Below are positions 50,746 to 59,651 of a stretch of DNA of 64,000 nt, piece after piece. Location: positions 2,356,001 to 2,420,000 of the forward strand of contig NZ_SHKY01000001.1 of NCBI RefSeq assembly GCF_004217545.1, written 5' to 3'. Below the pieces are notes generated by a model, which did not search any database, was not told the DNA's origin, and saw only the letters and a program-made list of their open reading frames with translations. The stretch comes from Krasilnikovia cinnamomea. GTDB lineage: Bacteria > Actinomycetota > Actinomycetes > Mycobacteriales > Micromonosporaceae. Position 1 is the first letter of the stretch. The number at the start of each line of letters is the position of its first letter. A program made the position numbers and the translations under genes.

Positions 50746-51492
50746 GTGCAATTAGGTGCTGTGCCGGTCGAGACACATGAGATCTTCACCGGTCTCGGTC
50801 TGGGTGTCGCGGCAGCCGTCTTCGCCGTCGAGACGCACCGGCGCGGACGGCATGACCCCCGCCTCTGGTACCTGGTCGCGGGCGCGCTGACCGGAGGAGC
50901 CGTCTTCGCCAGGATCGGCACGTGGCTGCAGCATCTTCGACTCGGCGACAACGCCGGCCTCGCCCAGCAATGGCTGTACGGCAACCGCAGCATCCTGTCC
51001 GGCCTGCTCGGCGCGTACGCCGGGGTGCTCGTCGCCAAACGGCTGTGCGGCTACACCGAACACAGTGGTGATCTCTTCGCCCCCGCCGTAGCCGCCGGGA
51101 TGGCGGTGGGCCGGATCGGTTGCCTGCTCACCGAGCTGCCGGGCACCCCGACCGGTGGCCGCTGGGGCATCACGCTGACCGCGGAGGCCGCCGCGCGCAT
51201 CCCCGGCGCGCGGGTCGGGGTTCCACTGCACCCCTCGTTCGCGTACGAAATCGTCTTCCACCTCCTCGCCCTGGGCGCGCTCGTGCTGCTGCGCGATCGC
51301 GTCACCCGGCCGGACGCGCTGTTCACCGGATACCTCGCCGGATACGCGATCTTCCGGTTCGGGGTCGAATTCGTCCGCGGCAACCAGGTGGTGGCCGACG
51401 GGCTGACCCGGCCGCAATGGTTCCTGCTGTGCTGCGCACCGCTGCTGGCGTGGCGGATCTGGAAGCTGAACGGGAGAGTGAAAGTCCGATGA
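50746..51492 (+). CDS. Lgt-fold membrane protein lacking canonical Lgt catalytic residues
   Basis: A 248-residue integral membrane protein of the prolipoprotein diacylglyceryl transferase family. It retains MAVGRIGCLLTELPGTPTGG (Lgt signature Arg), HPSFAYEIVFHLLALGALVL and YAIFRFGVEFVRGNQ (conserved Arg and Glu). However, the Lgt His-Gly motif is replaced by SILSGLLGAYAG, and the Asn after the signature GRIG is Cys. It is therefore probably not the housekeeping Lgt. Its stop overlaps the radical SAM start by four bases (ATGA). A substrate in phospholipid head-group or diacylglycerol chemistry is inferred from fold. The GTG start has no ribosome site. Confidence 0.83.
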   Translation: MQLGAVPVETHEIFTGLGLGVAAAVFAVETHRRGRHDPRLWYLVAGALTGGAVFARIGTWLQHLRLGDNAGLAQQWLYGNRSILSGLLGAYAGVLVAKRLCGYTEHSGDLFAPAVAAGMAVGRIGCLLTELPGTPTGGRWGITLTAEAAARIPGARVGVPLHPSFAYEIVFHLLALGALVLLRDRVTRPDALFTGYLAGYAIFRFGVEFVRGNQVVADGLTRPQWFLLCCAPLLAWRIWKLNGRVKVR

Positions 51493-53039
51493 GCACGCTC
51501 GGCATGCCGCTGCGCGGCGACCGCATCCACCGGTACGTCAACGCCTTCTGCCCGCACTGCCACGCCGAGAATCCCCTGCGGGACCTCGCCGAGGTGGCCC
51601 GGCTGTCGGGCCGGCTGGCCGTCCGCGACGGCCGCGTCTGGCTGGAACGCGGCTGCCCCCGCCACGGCCTGGTCAGCACCCTGTACGACGAGGACCCGGA
51701 GATCCTCGAATACCTGGAACGGTGGACGGCGCCCACCAAGCGGCACCAGCCGGACCTGGCGGGCAACTTCGCACCCGTCCCCGCGGGTTACCTGGACGGG
51801 CTCCCCGAGATGCAGACGCAGCACACCTGCATCCTGCTGACCGACCTCACCGACACGTGCAACCTGCGCTGCCCCACCTGCTTCGCGGACTCGTCACCGG
51901 CCGAGGAGTCGGTCGTCCCGCTGGCCGACCTCCTGGCCAGTGTGGACACGCGGATCTCCCGGGAGGACGGCCGGCTCGACGTACTCATGCTCTCCGGCGG
52001 CGAACCCACCCTCCACCCGCAACTGCGCGAGCTGCTCGACGACCTCGTGGCCCGGCCGGTGGTGCGGATCCTGCTCAACACCAACGGCCTGGCCGTCGCC
52101 CGCGACGACGCGCTGCTCGACCTGCTGGCCCGCCACCGCCACCGGCTGGAGGTCTACCTGCAGTACGACGGCGTCACCGAGCGGGCCCACCGCCTGCACC
52201 GCGGCGCCGACCTGCGACGGATCAAGGACCAGGCGATCGACCGGCTCAGCGAGCGGGGCATCTTCACCACGTTGACCATGACGGCCGCGCTCGGGGTCAA
52301 CGAGGACCAGATCGGCCCGGTGATCAAGCGGGCGCTGGACACCCCGTACGTGGGCGGGGTGTCGATTCAGCCCCAGTTCGGTTCCGGCCGTTCCGAGCCG
52401 ATCGACTGGCGCGACCGACTCACCCACACCGGCGTGCTGGCCCGGCTCGGCCCGCAGACCGGCGACCTGGTCACCTGGCGGGACCTCACCGCCCTGCCCT
52501 GCTCCCATCCGCACTGCTGCTCAGTGGGCTACCTGCTGCGCGACGACACCGGACGGTGGCGCTCGCTGACCGCGCTGATCGGCACCCGAAAACTGCTGGA
52601 GCTGCTGGAACTGTCGCCCGATCTGGTGGCCAACCGGATCGCCGACACCGACCTGCCCGCCAGCCTGCGGCAAGCGGTCAAGGACTCGCTGCTCGGGCTG
52701 CTGTCCGAGCAGTCGTCGCTGTCGCACCCCCGGATCGGGGAGTTGTGGCGTGACATCTGCACCAACTGCGACCTCGGCATCGGCACGCTGGCCACACTGG
52801 CGTCCTCGGCCCTGCCGGGCAGTCACGAGCGGCTGCGCCGCATGCTGGCCGACCGGGTCAAACGGATCACCGTCAAGCCGTTCATGGACATGGCGACGAT
52901 GGTCGAGGAACGGCTGACGCAGTGCTGCATCCACGTGGCTACGCGGCGGGACCAGCGGGATCAGTGCGCGCCGTTCTGCGCCGTCCAGGCCTGGCCACAG
53001 CTGGCCGCCCAGCGGCTACCCCGGGCGGTGTCGCCGTGA
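51489..53039 (+). CDS. Tes/MJ0619-like radical SAM enzyme
   Basis: A 516-residue radical SAM enzyme. An N-terminal zinc or iron ribbon (FCPHCHAENP, RGCPRHGLVS) is followed by the SAM cluster motif TDTCNLRCPTCFADSSP (CX3CX2C), GGEPTLHPQLRELL, a C-terminal Cys region with CSHPHCCSVGYLL, ICTNCDLGIGT, and TQCCIHVATRRDQRDQCAPF then CAVQAW. This layout fits the MJ0619/Tes family, whose characterised members join lipid chains or methylate pterins. It is translationally coupled on both sides (four-base overlaps). Substrate unknown; a membrane lipid is suggested by its Lgt-fold and membrane partners. Confidence 0.83.
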   Translation: MSTLGMPLRGDRIHRYVNAFCPHCHAENPLRDLAEVARLSGRLAVRDGRVWLERGCPRHGLVSTLYDEDPEILEYLERWTAPTKRHQPDLAGNFAPVPAGYLDGLPEMQTQHTCILLTDLTDTCNLRCPTCFADSSPAEESVVPLADLLASVDTRISREDGRLDVLMLSGGEPTLHPQLRELLDDLVARPVVRILLNTNGLAVARDDALLDLLARHRHRLEVYLQYDGVTERAHRLHRGADLRRIKDQAIDRLSERGIFTTLTMTAALGVNEDQIGPVIKRALDTPYVGGVSIQPQFGSGRSEPIDWRDRLTHTGVLARLGPQTGDLVTWRDLTALPCSHPHCCSVGYLLRDDTGRWRSLTALIGTRKLLELLELSPDLVANRIADTDLPASLRQAVKDSLLGLLSEQSSLSHPRIGELWRDICTNCDLGIGTLATLASSALPGSHERLRRMLADRVKRITVKPFMDMATMVEERLTQCCIHVATRRDQRDQCAPFCAVQAWPQLAAQRLPRAVSP

Positions 53040-53278
53040 CCGCCCCACACGATCCGCTTCGGCTGTGCGTGTACGCGACGGTGGCGGCGCTGACCTGGAT
53101 CGCCGGGCCGGTCGCCGTGGCGGCGTTCGCGGTGCTCGCGTTCGCGGGCTATCTGCGGGCGCACCGGCAGGGGCTGCGCCGGTCCGCCTGCGTCCTGCGG
53201 GACGTCCGCCTGGTGCTGGCCTACCTGGCGGTGCTGGCAGCGGCCGGCGCCGCCGGAGCGATCATCCGCTGGACCTGA
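53036..53278 (+). CDS. Small two-helix membrane protein of the Lgt-like/radical SAM operon
   Basis: An 80-residue protein from GTG 53036, overlapping the radical SAM stop (GTGA). Helices: about residues 10-38 (YATVAALTWIAGPVAVAAFA) and 56-76 (LVLAYLAVLAAAGAAGAIIR), joined by a basic loop (YLRAHRQGLRRSACVLRDVR). It has no recognisable family. The tight coupling suggests it assembles with the Lgt-like protein or tethers the soluble enzyme to the membrane. Confidence 0.72.
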   Translation: MTAPHDPLRLCVYATVAALTWIAGPVAVAAFAVLAFAGYLRAHRQGLRRSACVLRDVRLVLAYLAVLAAAGAAGAIIRWT

Positions 53279-53293
53279 CTGCGACTGACTGGT

Positions 53294-53494
53294 TTACGGA
53301 GCCAACTGTTCGATCGTCAATCCGACGTCGTTGAGAATGCCACGCAGGGTGCCCCGGGCAACGTCGCGGCCGCCGTGCACAGGGACCGTGGTCCCACGCC
53401 CGTCCGCGTGCCGCAGGATGTGGTGGCTGCCGCGGACCCGGGCCACCTTGAACCCGTGCCGCTCCAGCGCCCGCACGATGCGGATTCCATTCAC
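53294..53494 (-). CDS. hicA: HicA family mRNA interferase toxin
   Basis: A 66-residue double-stranded RNA-binding-like toxin. IRIVRALERHGFKVARVRGS and HHILRHADGRGTTVPVHGG contain the GSHH motif with the catalytic His, and RGTLRGILNDVGLTIEQL is the C-terminal helix. HicA toxins cleave mRNA. It lies 18 bases downstream of hicB, so the order is antitoxin first. The GTG start lacks a strong ribosome site, which would favour antitoxin excess. Confidence 0.88.
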   Translation of the reverse strand: MNGIRIVRALERHGFKVARVRGSHHILRHADGRGTTVPVHGGRDVARGTLRGILNDVGLTIEQLAP

Positions 53495-53512
53495 GGAGGG
53501 GAAGCGGCGGCA

Positions 53513-53725
53513 TCAGGCTGCCACGGTGATCGACAACTCCCGCGGGACGCCGAACTCCTCAATGAGGCCGATAAGCGCCTCGCGGAGGTCGTCGAGAGCC
53601 TCCTCCTCGGTGGCACCCTCGCCGTGGGCACCGACGCCGGGCAGCAGTTGGGCGTGGGCGCACCACACCCCGCCCTCGTCGCGTTCGACGACGACGGGCA
53701 CGGTCACCGTGCGAGGCTCTGCCAC
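53513..53725 (-). CDS. hicB: HicB family antitoxin
   Basis: A 70-residue partial RNase H-fold antitoxin: VPVVVERDEGGVWCAHAQLL, PGVGAHGEGATEEEALDDLR, EALIGLIEEFGVPR. It has no C-terminal DNA-binding extension, so operon autoregulation may be weak or use the complex. It neutralises the HicA encoded next. The GTG at 53725 is tentative; a GTG six codons later is possible. Confidence 0.87.
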   Translation of the reverse strand: MAEPRTVTVPVVVERDEGGVWCAHAQLLPGVGAHGEGATEEEALDDLREALIGLIEEFGVPRELSITVAA

Positions 53726-53771
53726 CTGGCAACCATATCGCGGCCAGGAGTAAGCCGGACCAGCTGAGAGG

Positions 53772-54761
53772 CTAGTACCGTCGGCGCAGCAGGTGGGCTG
53801 CCTCGGTGGCCCAGTACGTCAGGATGATCTGCGCGCCCGCGCGCTTGATCGACGTCAGGCTCTCCAGGATGACGCGCTCCCGGTCGATCCAGCCGTTGGC
53901 GGCGGCCGCCTCGACCATCGCGTACTCGCCGGACACCTGGTAGGCGGCGACCGGGATGTCGACCCGGTCCCGGACCGCGGCGATGACATCGAGGTACGGC
54001 AGGGCGGGCTTGACCATCACCACGTCCGCGCCCTCGGCCACGTCCAGCTCGACCTCGCGCAGTGCCTCCCGGATGTTGCCCGGGTCCTGCTGGTACGTGC
54101 GCCGGTCCCCCTGCAGCGTGGACTCGACCGCCTCCCGGAACGGACCGTAGAACGCGCCCGCGTACTTCGCCGCGTACGCCAGCACCGCCACGTCCTGGAA
54201 GCCGGCGCGGTCCAGGCCCTTGCGGATCACGCCGATCTGGCCGTCCATCATCCCGGACGGGCCGACCACGTGCGCCCCGGCCTCGGCCTGCGCCATGCCC
54301 ATCTGGGCGTACAGCTCCAGGGTGGCGTCGTTGTCGACGCTGCCGTCGGGGGCCAGCACCCCGCAGTGGCCGTGCGAGGTGAACTCGTCCAGGCACAGGT
54401 CGCTCATGACCACGGTGGCGTCGCCGACCTCGGCGATCACGTCGCGGATCGCCACGTTGAGGATGCCGTCCGGGTCGAGACCGGCCGAGCCGGTCTCGTC
54501 CTTGCTGGCCTGCTCGGGCACGCCGAACAGCATCAGGCCGCCGACCCCCGCCCCGACCGCCTCGTGCGCGGCCTTGCGCAGCGACTCCCGGGAGTGCTGC
54601 ACGACGCCGGGCAGTGAGCTGATCGGCCGGGGCTCGGTCAGCCCCTCCTTGACGAACAGCGGCAGCACCAGCTCGGCCGGGGCGACCCGGGTCTCCTCGA
54701 CGAGGCGACGCAGGGCCGCGGTCCGGCGCAGCCGGCGGGGGCGGATCTCCGGGTACGGCAC
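53772..54761 (-). CDS. hemB: Porphobilinogen synthase (delta-aminolevulinate dehydratase)
   Basis: A 329-residue enzyme condensing two 5-aminolevulinates to porphobilinogen. [40 protein letters not shown], the metal-site region [17 protein letters not shown], and catalytic Lys segments [20 protein letters not shown] and [20 protein letters not shown] are all present. It is the last gene of the rex-hemA-hemC-hemD-hemB cluster, 48 bases after hemD. Confidence 0.96.
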   Translation of the reverse strand: MPYPEIRPRRLRRTAALRRLVEETRVAPAELVLPLFVKEGLTEPRPISSLPGVVQHSRESLRKAAHEAVGAGVGGLMLFGVPEQASKDETGSAGLDPDGILNVAIRDVIAEVGDATVVMSDLCLDEFTSHGHCGVLAPDGSVDNDATLELYAQMGMAQAEAGAHVVGPSGMMDGQIGVIRKGLDRAGFQDVAVLAYAAKYAGAFYGPFREAVESTLQGDRRTYQQDPGNIREALREVELDVAEGADVVMVKPALPYLDVIAAVRDRVDIPVAAYQVSGEYAMVEAAAANGWIDRERVILESLTSIKRAGAQIILTYWATEAAHLLRRRY

Positions 54762-54809
54762 GATGATTCCCCTAGCGGAAGCGGGGGCCCACGACGGTGG
54801 ATACCCCGA

Positions 54810-56393
54810 TCAGCGGAAACGTAGCGCGGTGGGCCCCTGAACCTTGGAACCCCGGCGCTGCTTGGCGGGCATGGCGGCCAGCTTTTCGCGCAGCTCCACG
54901 GCGTACTCGGCCAGCGCCTCGACCAGGTCCGGCACCGAGGCGTGCTGCGGCTGCACGTCCACCCGCAGGCCGAACTCGGTGGCGGTCTCGGCGGTCTTCG
55001 GGCCGATCACGGCGACGACCGTACGGGCGTGCGGCTTGCCCGCGATGCCGACCAGGTTGCGCACCGTGGAGGACGACGTGAACAGCACGGCGTCGAAGCC
55101 GCCCGACTTGATGGCGTCGCGGATCTCGGCCGGCGGCGGCGCCGCGCGCACCGTCCGGTACGCGGTGACGTCGTCGACCTCCCAGCCCCGCTCGATCAGG
55201 CCCGCGGCCAGCGTCTCGGTGGCGATGTCGGCGCGCGGCAGCAGCACCCGGCCGACCGGGTCGAGGATCTCGTCGTGCGGGGAGAACTCCGCCAGCAGGC
55301 CCTCGCTGGACTGCTCCCCGGCCGGGATCAGCTCGGGCTGGATGCCGAACGCGCGCACCGCCTCGGCGGTGGCCTCACCGATGCAGGCGATCTTCACGCC
55401 GCCGAAGTGCCGGGCGTCCAGGCCGTGCTCGCCGAACTTCTCCCACACCGCGCGGACGGCGTTGACGGACGTGAAGACGACCCAGGCATACCGGCCGTCG
55501 ACCAGGCCCTTGACCGCGCGCTCCATCTGGGCGGGGGTACGCGGCGGCTCGACCGCGATGGTGGGCACCTCGCACGGGATCGCCCCGTACGCGCGCAGCC
55601 GGGCACTCATCGCCCCGGCCTGCTCCTTGGTGCGCGGGACGAGCACCTTCCAGCCGTACAGCGGGCGGTTCTCCCACCAGCTCAGCTTGTCGCGGTGGGC
55701 GACGTTCGCGCCGACCGTGAGCACGACGCGGCCGGTGAAGCCGAGCGCGGCGGCGACGAAGCTGTCCACGGTGGACGTGGTGGTGTACTGGGTCTCGCCG
55801 GTGCCGTCGCCGGTCACGCCGACCGGGGTGCCGGCCTCGACGCCCGCGGCGATCAGGCCGTCGCGGACGGTGGCGAGGTCACCGGCGTCGACCGCGACCG
55901 CGAACGAGCCGCGCGCGGCGGCCGAGGCCAGCGCGTCGAAGTCCAGGGCGGCGATGTCGTCGATGTCGGCGACGCTGCGCACGCCGGGCAACGGCACGCC
56001 CGCGTAGGTGGCGACGCCCGCGGCCTGGCCCACGCCGGGCACGACCTCGAACTGCACCGCGGTGCGGGCGACGGCCTGCACCTCCTTGACGACGGAGTCG
56101 TGGCCGAACGGGTCACCGGCGACGAGGTGCACGGCGGACAGGCCGGACTTGGCCGCGGACAGCAGCACCTTGGCGACGTCGCCGGGCGCGCCCTCGGCCG
56201 GGCTGAACTGGGCGTCCTCCTTGGCCTCCGCACGGATCGCCGCCAGCAGCGACTCCGGTACGCCGCGGTCGTAGACCACCTGGTCGGCGTCGGCGAGGGC
56301 GTCGTGGGCCCGGCGGGTCAGCAGGCCCGGGTCGCCGGGTCCGGCCCCGACGAACGCGATGCGGCCGCCGGACTTACGAGTGCGGGTGGTCAT
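54810..56393 (-). CDS. hemD: Uroporphyrinogen-III C-methyltransferase/uroporphyrinogen-III synthase fusion
   Basis: A 527-residue fusion. Residues 1-250 are a SAM uroporphyrinogen methyltransferase (CobA-type: IAFVGAGPGDPGLLTRRAHD, VVYDRGVPESLL, VHLVAGDPFGHDSVVKEVQA). Residues 255-500 are uroporphyrinogen-III synthase (KVLVPRTKEQAGAMSARLRA, WVVFTSVNAVRAVWEKFGEH, DAVLFTSSSTVRNLVGIAGK). The fusion branches flux to siroheme/B12 and heme, as usual in actinobacteria. Its ATG overlaps the hemC stop by four bases. Confidence 0.95.
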   Translation of the reverse strand: MTTRTRKSGGRIAFVGAGPGDPGLLTRRAHDALADADQVVYDRGVPESLLAAIRAEAKEDAQFSPAEGAPGDVAKVLLSAAKSGLSAVHLVAGDPFGHDSVVKEVQAVARTAVQFEVVPGVGQAAGVATYAGVPLPGVRSVADIDDIAALDFDALASAAARGSFAVAVDAGDLATVRDGLIAAGVEAGTPVGVTGDGTGETQYTTTSTVDSFVAAALGFTGRVVLTVGANVAHRDKLSWWENRPLYGWKVLVPRTKEQAGAMSARLRAYGAIPCEVPTIAVEPPRTPAQMERAVKGLVDGRYAWVVFTSVNAVRAVWEKFGEHGLDARHFGGVKIACIGEATAEAVRAFGIQPELIPAGEQSSEGLLAEFSPHDEILDPVGRVLLPRADIATETLAAGLIERGWEVDDVTAYRTVRAAPPPAEIRDAIKSGGFDAVLFTSSSTVRNLVGIAGKPHARTVVAVIGPKTAETATEFGLRVDVQPQHASVPDLVEALAEYAVELREKLAAMPAKQRRGSKVQGPTALRFR

Positions 56394-57373
56394 TTCTCTG
56401 TGCTCCCCATCAGGGTATCGGCGCCGGCGTCGAGGAGGTCGGCGGCCAACGCCTTGCCGATCTCCGCCGCGTCGGCGGGCGTTCCGGTACGCGACAGCCG
56501 GATGGCTCGTGCCCCATCCGGACTGATCACCGCACCGCGCAGGTATATCTCGTCACCGTGCTCGCCCTCCGCGAGCTCGGCGTGTGCCGCGACCGGTGCG
56601 GAACACCCGGCCTCCAGCGTGGCCAGCATCGCCCGTTCCGCCGTGACGGCGGCCCGGGTCGGTGCGTGGTCGAGCACGGCCAGCAGCTCGACCAGGTCTG
56701 TGTCACCGGCCCGGCACTCGATCGCCAGCGCACCCTGGGCGGGGGCGGGCAGCATGAGCATCGGGTCCAGCGTTTCGGTGATCTCGGCGGTCCGGCCGAG
56801 CCGGGCGATGCCGGCGCGGGCCAGCACGACCGCGTCGAGGTCGGCCGCCGGGCCGAGCACCCGCGCGATGCGGCTGTCCACGTTGCCGCGGATCGGGGTG
56901 ACCTCCAACTGCAGGCCCAGGGCGTGCAGCTGGGCGATGCGGCGCACCGCGCCGGTGCCGATCGCGGCGCCGGGCGGCAGCTCGGCGAGGGTGAGACCGT
57001 CGCGGGCCACCAGCGCGTCGCGCGGGTCCTCCCGCTGCGGGATCGCCGCGATGTGCAAGCGGGGGTGGTCGCCGGTCGGCAGGTCCTTGTACGAGTGCAC
57101 CGCGAAGTCGATCTCGTCGGCCAGCAGCGCGTCACGCAGCGCCGACACGAACACCCCGACCCCGAGCTGGGCGACCGGCGCGGCCGAACGGTCTCCGGCG
57201 GTCTGGATCCGGACCAGCTCCACGGCACGGCCCGTGGCGGTGGTCAGCGCGTCCGCGACCATCTGGGACTGGGCGAGGGCGAGGGCGCTGCCCCGCGTGC
57301 CCAGGCGCAGGGCGGCGCCGCTGCCTCCACGCATGCTCGCGTGGCCCTCGCTGCGCTCGGTGCGCTCGATCAT
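56390..57373 (-). CDS. hemC: Hydroxymethylbilane synthase (porphobilinogen deaminase)
   Basis: A 327-residue enzyme polymerising four porphobilinogens. LRLGTRGSALALAQSQMVAD, DFAVHSYKDLPTGDHPRLHI, the catalytic TPIRGNVDSRIARV, and LEAGCSAPVAAHAEL with the cofactor-bearing Cys are intact. Starts at ATG 57373 overlapping the hemA stop by four bases. It precedes hemD. Confidence 0.96.
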   Translation of the reverse strand: MIERTERSEGHASMRGGSGAALRLGTRGSALALAQSQMVADALTTATGRAVELVRIQTAGDRSAAPVAQLGVGVFVSALRDALLADEIDFAVHSYKDLPTGDHPRLHIAAIPQREDPRDALVARDGLTLAELPPGAAIGTGAVRRIAQLHALGLQLEVTPIRGNVDSRIARVLGPAADLDAVVLARAGIARLGRTAEITETLDPMLMLPAPAQGALAIECRAGDTDLVELLAVLDHAPTRAAVTAERAMLATLEAGCSAPVAAHAELAEGEHGDEIYLRGAVISPDGARAIRLSRTGTPADAAEIGKALAADLLDAGADTLMGSTEK

Positions 57374-58686
57374 GCGCGAGTCCCCCCGATCTCGGGTACG
57401 GCATCGGCCTGGGTGGCCAGCGGCACGTCCAGGTCGAACAGCTCGCGCAGCAGCGCCGCGTACTGGTCACCGCCGGGCTCGGCGGCCAGCTGGCGCACCC
57501 GCACGGTAGGCGAGTGCAACAACTGCTGCACGACCCGGTGCAGCGTACGGGACACGTCGGCGCGCTGCTCGGCGGTGAATTCGGGCCGCCGCGAGGTCAG
57601 CTTGCCCAGTTCGGCGGCGACCACCTCGTCGGCGCGGGTGCGCAGGGCGGCCACGGTCGGTGCGATGTCGGCGCCGCGCAGCCAGCCGAGGAAGTGCTCG
57701 ACCTCGGCGGCGACGATCTGCTCGACGGCGGCGGTCTCGGCGGCGGCGGGCGGGGTACGGCGGCTGCTGGCCAGCCCGTCGATGTCGATGACCACGACGC
57801 CGGTCAGCTCGGCGGCGTCGGGCGCGACATCGCGGGGGACGGCCAGGTCGAGCACGACCAGCGGCTGGCTGCCCGTACGGCGTTCCAGGACGGCGGCGAG
57901 GCGCTCGCGGGTCAGCACCGGGTCGGGTGCGGCGGTGGCGGTCACCACGATGTCGACGTCGGCGAGGGCGGCGTCGAGCTCCGCGTACGGAACTCCGGTG
58001 GCGCCGTACGCCTCGGCCAGCCGGTCGGCGCGCGCCGCGCTGCGGTTGGTGATTCGCAGTGGTCCGACACCGGCGCGGGTGAGGGTGGCCAGCGACAGCG
58101 CGCCCATCGCCCCGGCGCCGACAATGAGCGCGGTGCGGCCCGCGACCCCGTCCGGGAAGTGATCGGCGGCGAGGTCGAGGGCGGCGGTGACGACGCTCTG
58201 CCCGGCGCGGTCGATGCCGGTCTCGGCGTGCGCCCGCTTACCGACCCGCAGCGCCTGCTGCATGAGCTCGTGGAGCAGGCGTCCGGCGGTGTCCGCCTCG
58301 GTCGCCGCGTGGTACGCGTCACGCAGCTGCCCGAGGATCTGCGACTCGCCCACCACCATGGAGTCCAGGCCGGACGAGACCCGGAACAGGTGCTGGACGG
58401 CGGCCTCGTCGTAGTGCACGTACAGATGCCCGGCGAGATCGCCCGCGGCGACGCCGGATTGTTCGGCAACCACGTTGCAGACGTCGCCGAGGCCGCCGTG
58501 GAAGCCGGTGACCGCCGCGTACACCTCGACCCGGTTGCAGGTGGACAGCACGACGGCCTCGCCGATGTACGGCTGGGCGACCAGCCGCTGCAGCACCGCG
58601 GGGATGGCGGACTCGGCGATGGCCAGCTGTTCGAGCGTGCCGACGCCCGCGGTGCGGTAGGAGGCACCGACGCTGAGGAGGTTCAC
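57370..58686 (-). CDS. hemA: Glutamyl-tRNA reductase
   Basis: A 438-residue NADPH enzyme making glutamate-1-semialdehyde, first committed step of the C5 heme route. VNLLSVGASYRTAGVGTLEQ, VVLSTCNRVEVYAAVTGF (catalytic Cys), GLDSMVVGESQILGQLRDAY and TALIVGAGAMGALSLATLTR (NADPH loop) are present. The GTG at 58686 overlaps the rex stop by four bases (GTGA), so Rex and HemA are co-translated; Rex should control the operon. Confidence 0.96.
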   Translation of the reverse strand: MNLLSVGASYRTAGVGTLEQLAIAESAIPAVLQRLVAQPYIGEAVVLSTCNRVEVYAAVTGFHGGLGDVCNVVAEQSGVAAGDLAGHLYVHYDEAAVQHLFRVSSGLDSMVVGESQILGQLRDAYHAATEADTAGRLLHELMQQALRVGKRAHAETGIDRAGQSVVTAALDLAADHFPDGVAGRTALIVGAGAMGALSLATLTRAGVGPLRITNRSAARADRLAEAYGATGVPYAELDAALADVDIVVTATAAPDPVLTRERLAAVLERRTGSQPLVVLDLAVPRDVAPDAAELTGVVVIDIDGLASSRRTPPAAAETAAVEQIVAAEVEHFLGWLRGADIAPTVAALRTRADEVVAAELGKLTSRRPEFTAEQRADVSRTLHRVVQQLLHSPTVRVRQLAAEPGGDQYAALLRELFDLDVPLATQADAVPEIGGTRA

Positions 58687-59420
58687 GACCCGACCGCCTC
58701 CTGCCCGCCGGCGTTCTCGCGGCCGCCGGGCAGGGCGGTGAGCGAGGCCTTGCGGTGCTCGTGGAAAGAGAGGATCTGCAGCTCGATGGCGAGGTCGACC
58801 TTGCGGACGTCGACTCCCGGCGGCACCGACAGCACGCACGGCGCGAAGTTCAGGATGCTGGTGACCCCGGCGGCGACGAGGCCGTCGGCGACCGCCTGGG
58901 CGGCGTTGGCCGGGGTGGCGATCACGCCGATCGCGAGGGCCTCGGCGGCGGCGACGCGGGGCAGCTCGTCGAAGTGCCGGACGGTGAGGCCGTTGATCTG
59001 CTCGCCGACCCGGGCGGGGTCGGCGTCGAAGAGGGCGACGATGCGGAAGCCGCGGCTGGCGAAGCCCGCGTACCCGGCGAGGGCGTGGCCGAGGTTGCCG
59101 ACCCCGACGAGGCAGACGGCGCGGCGCTGGTCGAGGCCGAGGATGTATTCGATCTGGTCGACCAGCAGGGCGACGTCGTAGCCGACCCCGCGGGTGCCGT
59201 ACGAGCCGAGGTGGGACAGGTCCTTGCGGAGTTTCGCCGAGTTGACCCCGGCGGCGGCGGCGAGGCCCTCGGAGGAGATGGTGTCGGCGCCGGTCTCGGC
59301 GAGGTGGTGCAGCGCGCGAAGGTACTCCGGGAGCCGCGCGATCGTCGCCTCCGGCAGATCCGGGAAGGCGGGGACGGCGCCGGCGTTGCCGGGTGTGCTT
59401 CCGTGCCGCTGCTGGCTCAT
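58683..59420 (-). CDS. rex: Redox-sensing transcriptional repressor Rex
   Basis: A 245-residue repressor that senses the NADH/NAD+ ratio. The N-terminal winged helix is LPEYLRALHHLAETGADTIS and SEGLAAAAGVNSAKLRKDLS; the Rossmann domain has VCLVGVGNLGHALAGYAGFA. The ATG at 59420 (GGAG four bases upstream) gives the canonical length; an open frame continues upstream without support. It heads the heme operon and has a near-consensus operator about 100 bases upstream, so it represses itself and heme synthesis until NADH rises. Confidence 0.95.
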   Translation of the reverse strand: MSQQRHGSTPGNAGAVPAFPDLPEATIARLPEYLRALHHLAETGADTISSEGLAAAAGVNSAKLRKDLSHLGSYGTRGVGYDVALLVDQIEYILGLDQRRAVCLVGVGNLGHALAGYAGFASRGFRIVALFDADPARVGEQINGLTVRHFDELPRVAAAEALAIGVIATPANAAQAVADGLVAAGVTSILNFAPCVLSVPPGVDVRKVDLAIELQILSFHEHRKASLTALPGGRENAGGQEAVGS

Positions 59421-59521
59421 CTGACTCCGTGCCGACGAGGTGGCGAACCTGCGGCGAACCCCTGCAGACCTACCGGACGTGGCTGTGGTAGCGGGGCCCG
59501 CCGGACTCACACAGTAGGCGC

Positions 59522-59539
59522 TTGTGAAGGCGTGCACAA
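59522..59539. promoter_or_regulatory. Rex operator (ROP)
   Basis: TTGTGAAGGCGTGCACAA at 59522-59539. The established consensus is TTGTGAA-N4-TTCACAA; only one arm base differs. It lies 102 bases upstream of the rex ATG, in the position seen for autoregulated rex-hem operons in Streptomyces. Confidence 0.85.
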
Positions 59540-59651
59540 ATCGCGATCTTGCTAGGAGAACTGGACAAACGTCGGGTCGGCGTGCTAGTCACCGCCGACG
59601 CGTTCGAGTATGGCCCCCGGGCGGGCCGATCGGCCACTTCGCCGACGGGTG

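Noticed and set aside
50746..51492. Housekeeping lipoprotein diacylglyceryl transferase (lgt)
   Set aside because: The Lgt His-Gly motif and the Asn after GRIG are absent, and the genome context is a radical SAM operon.
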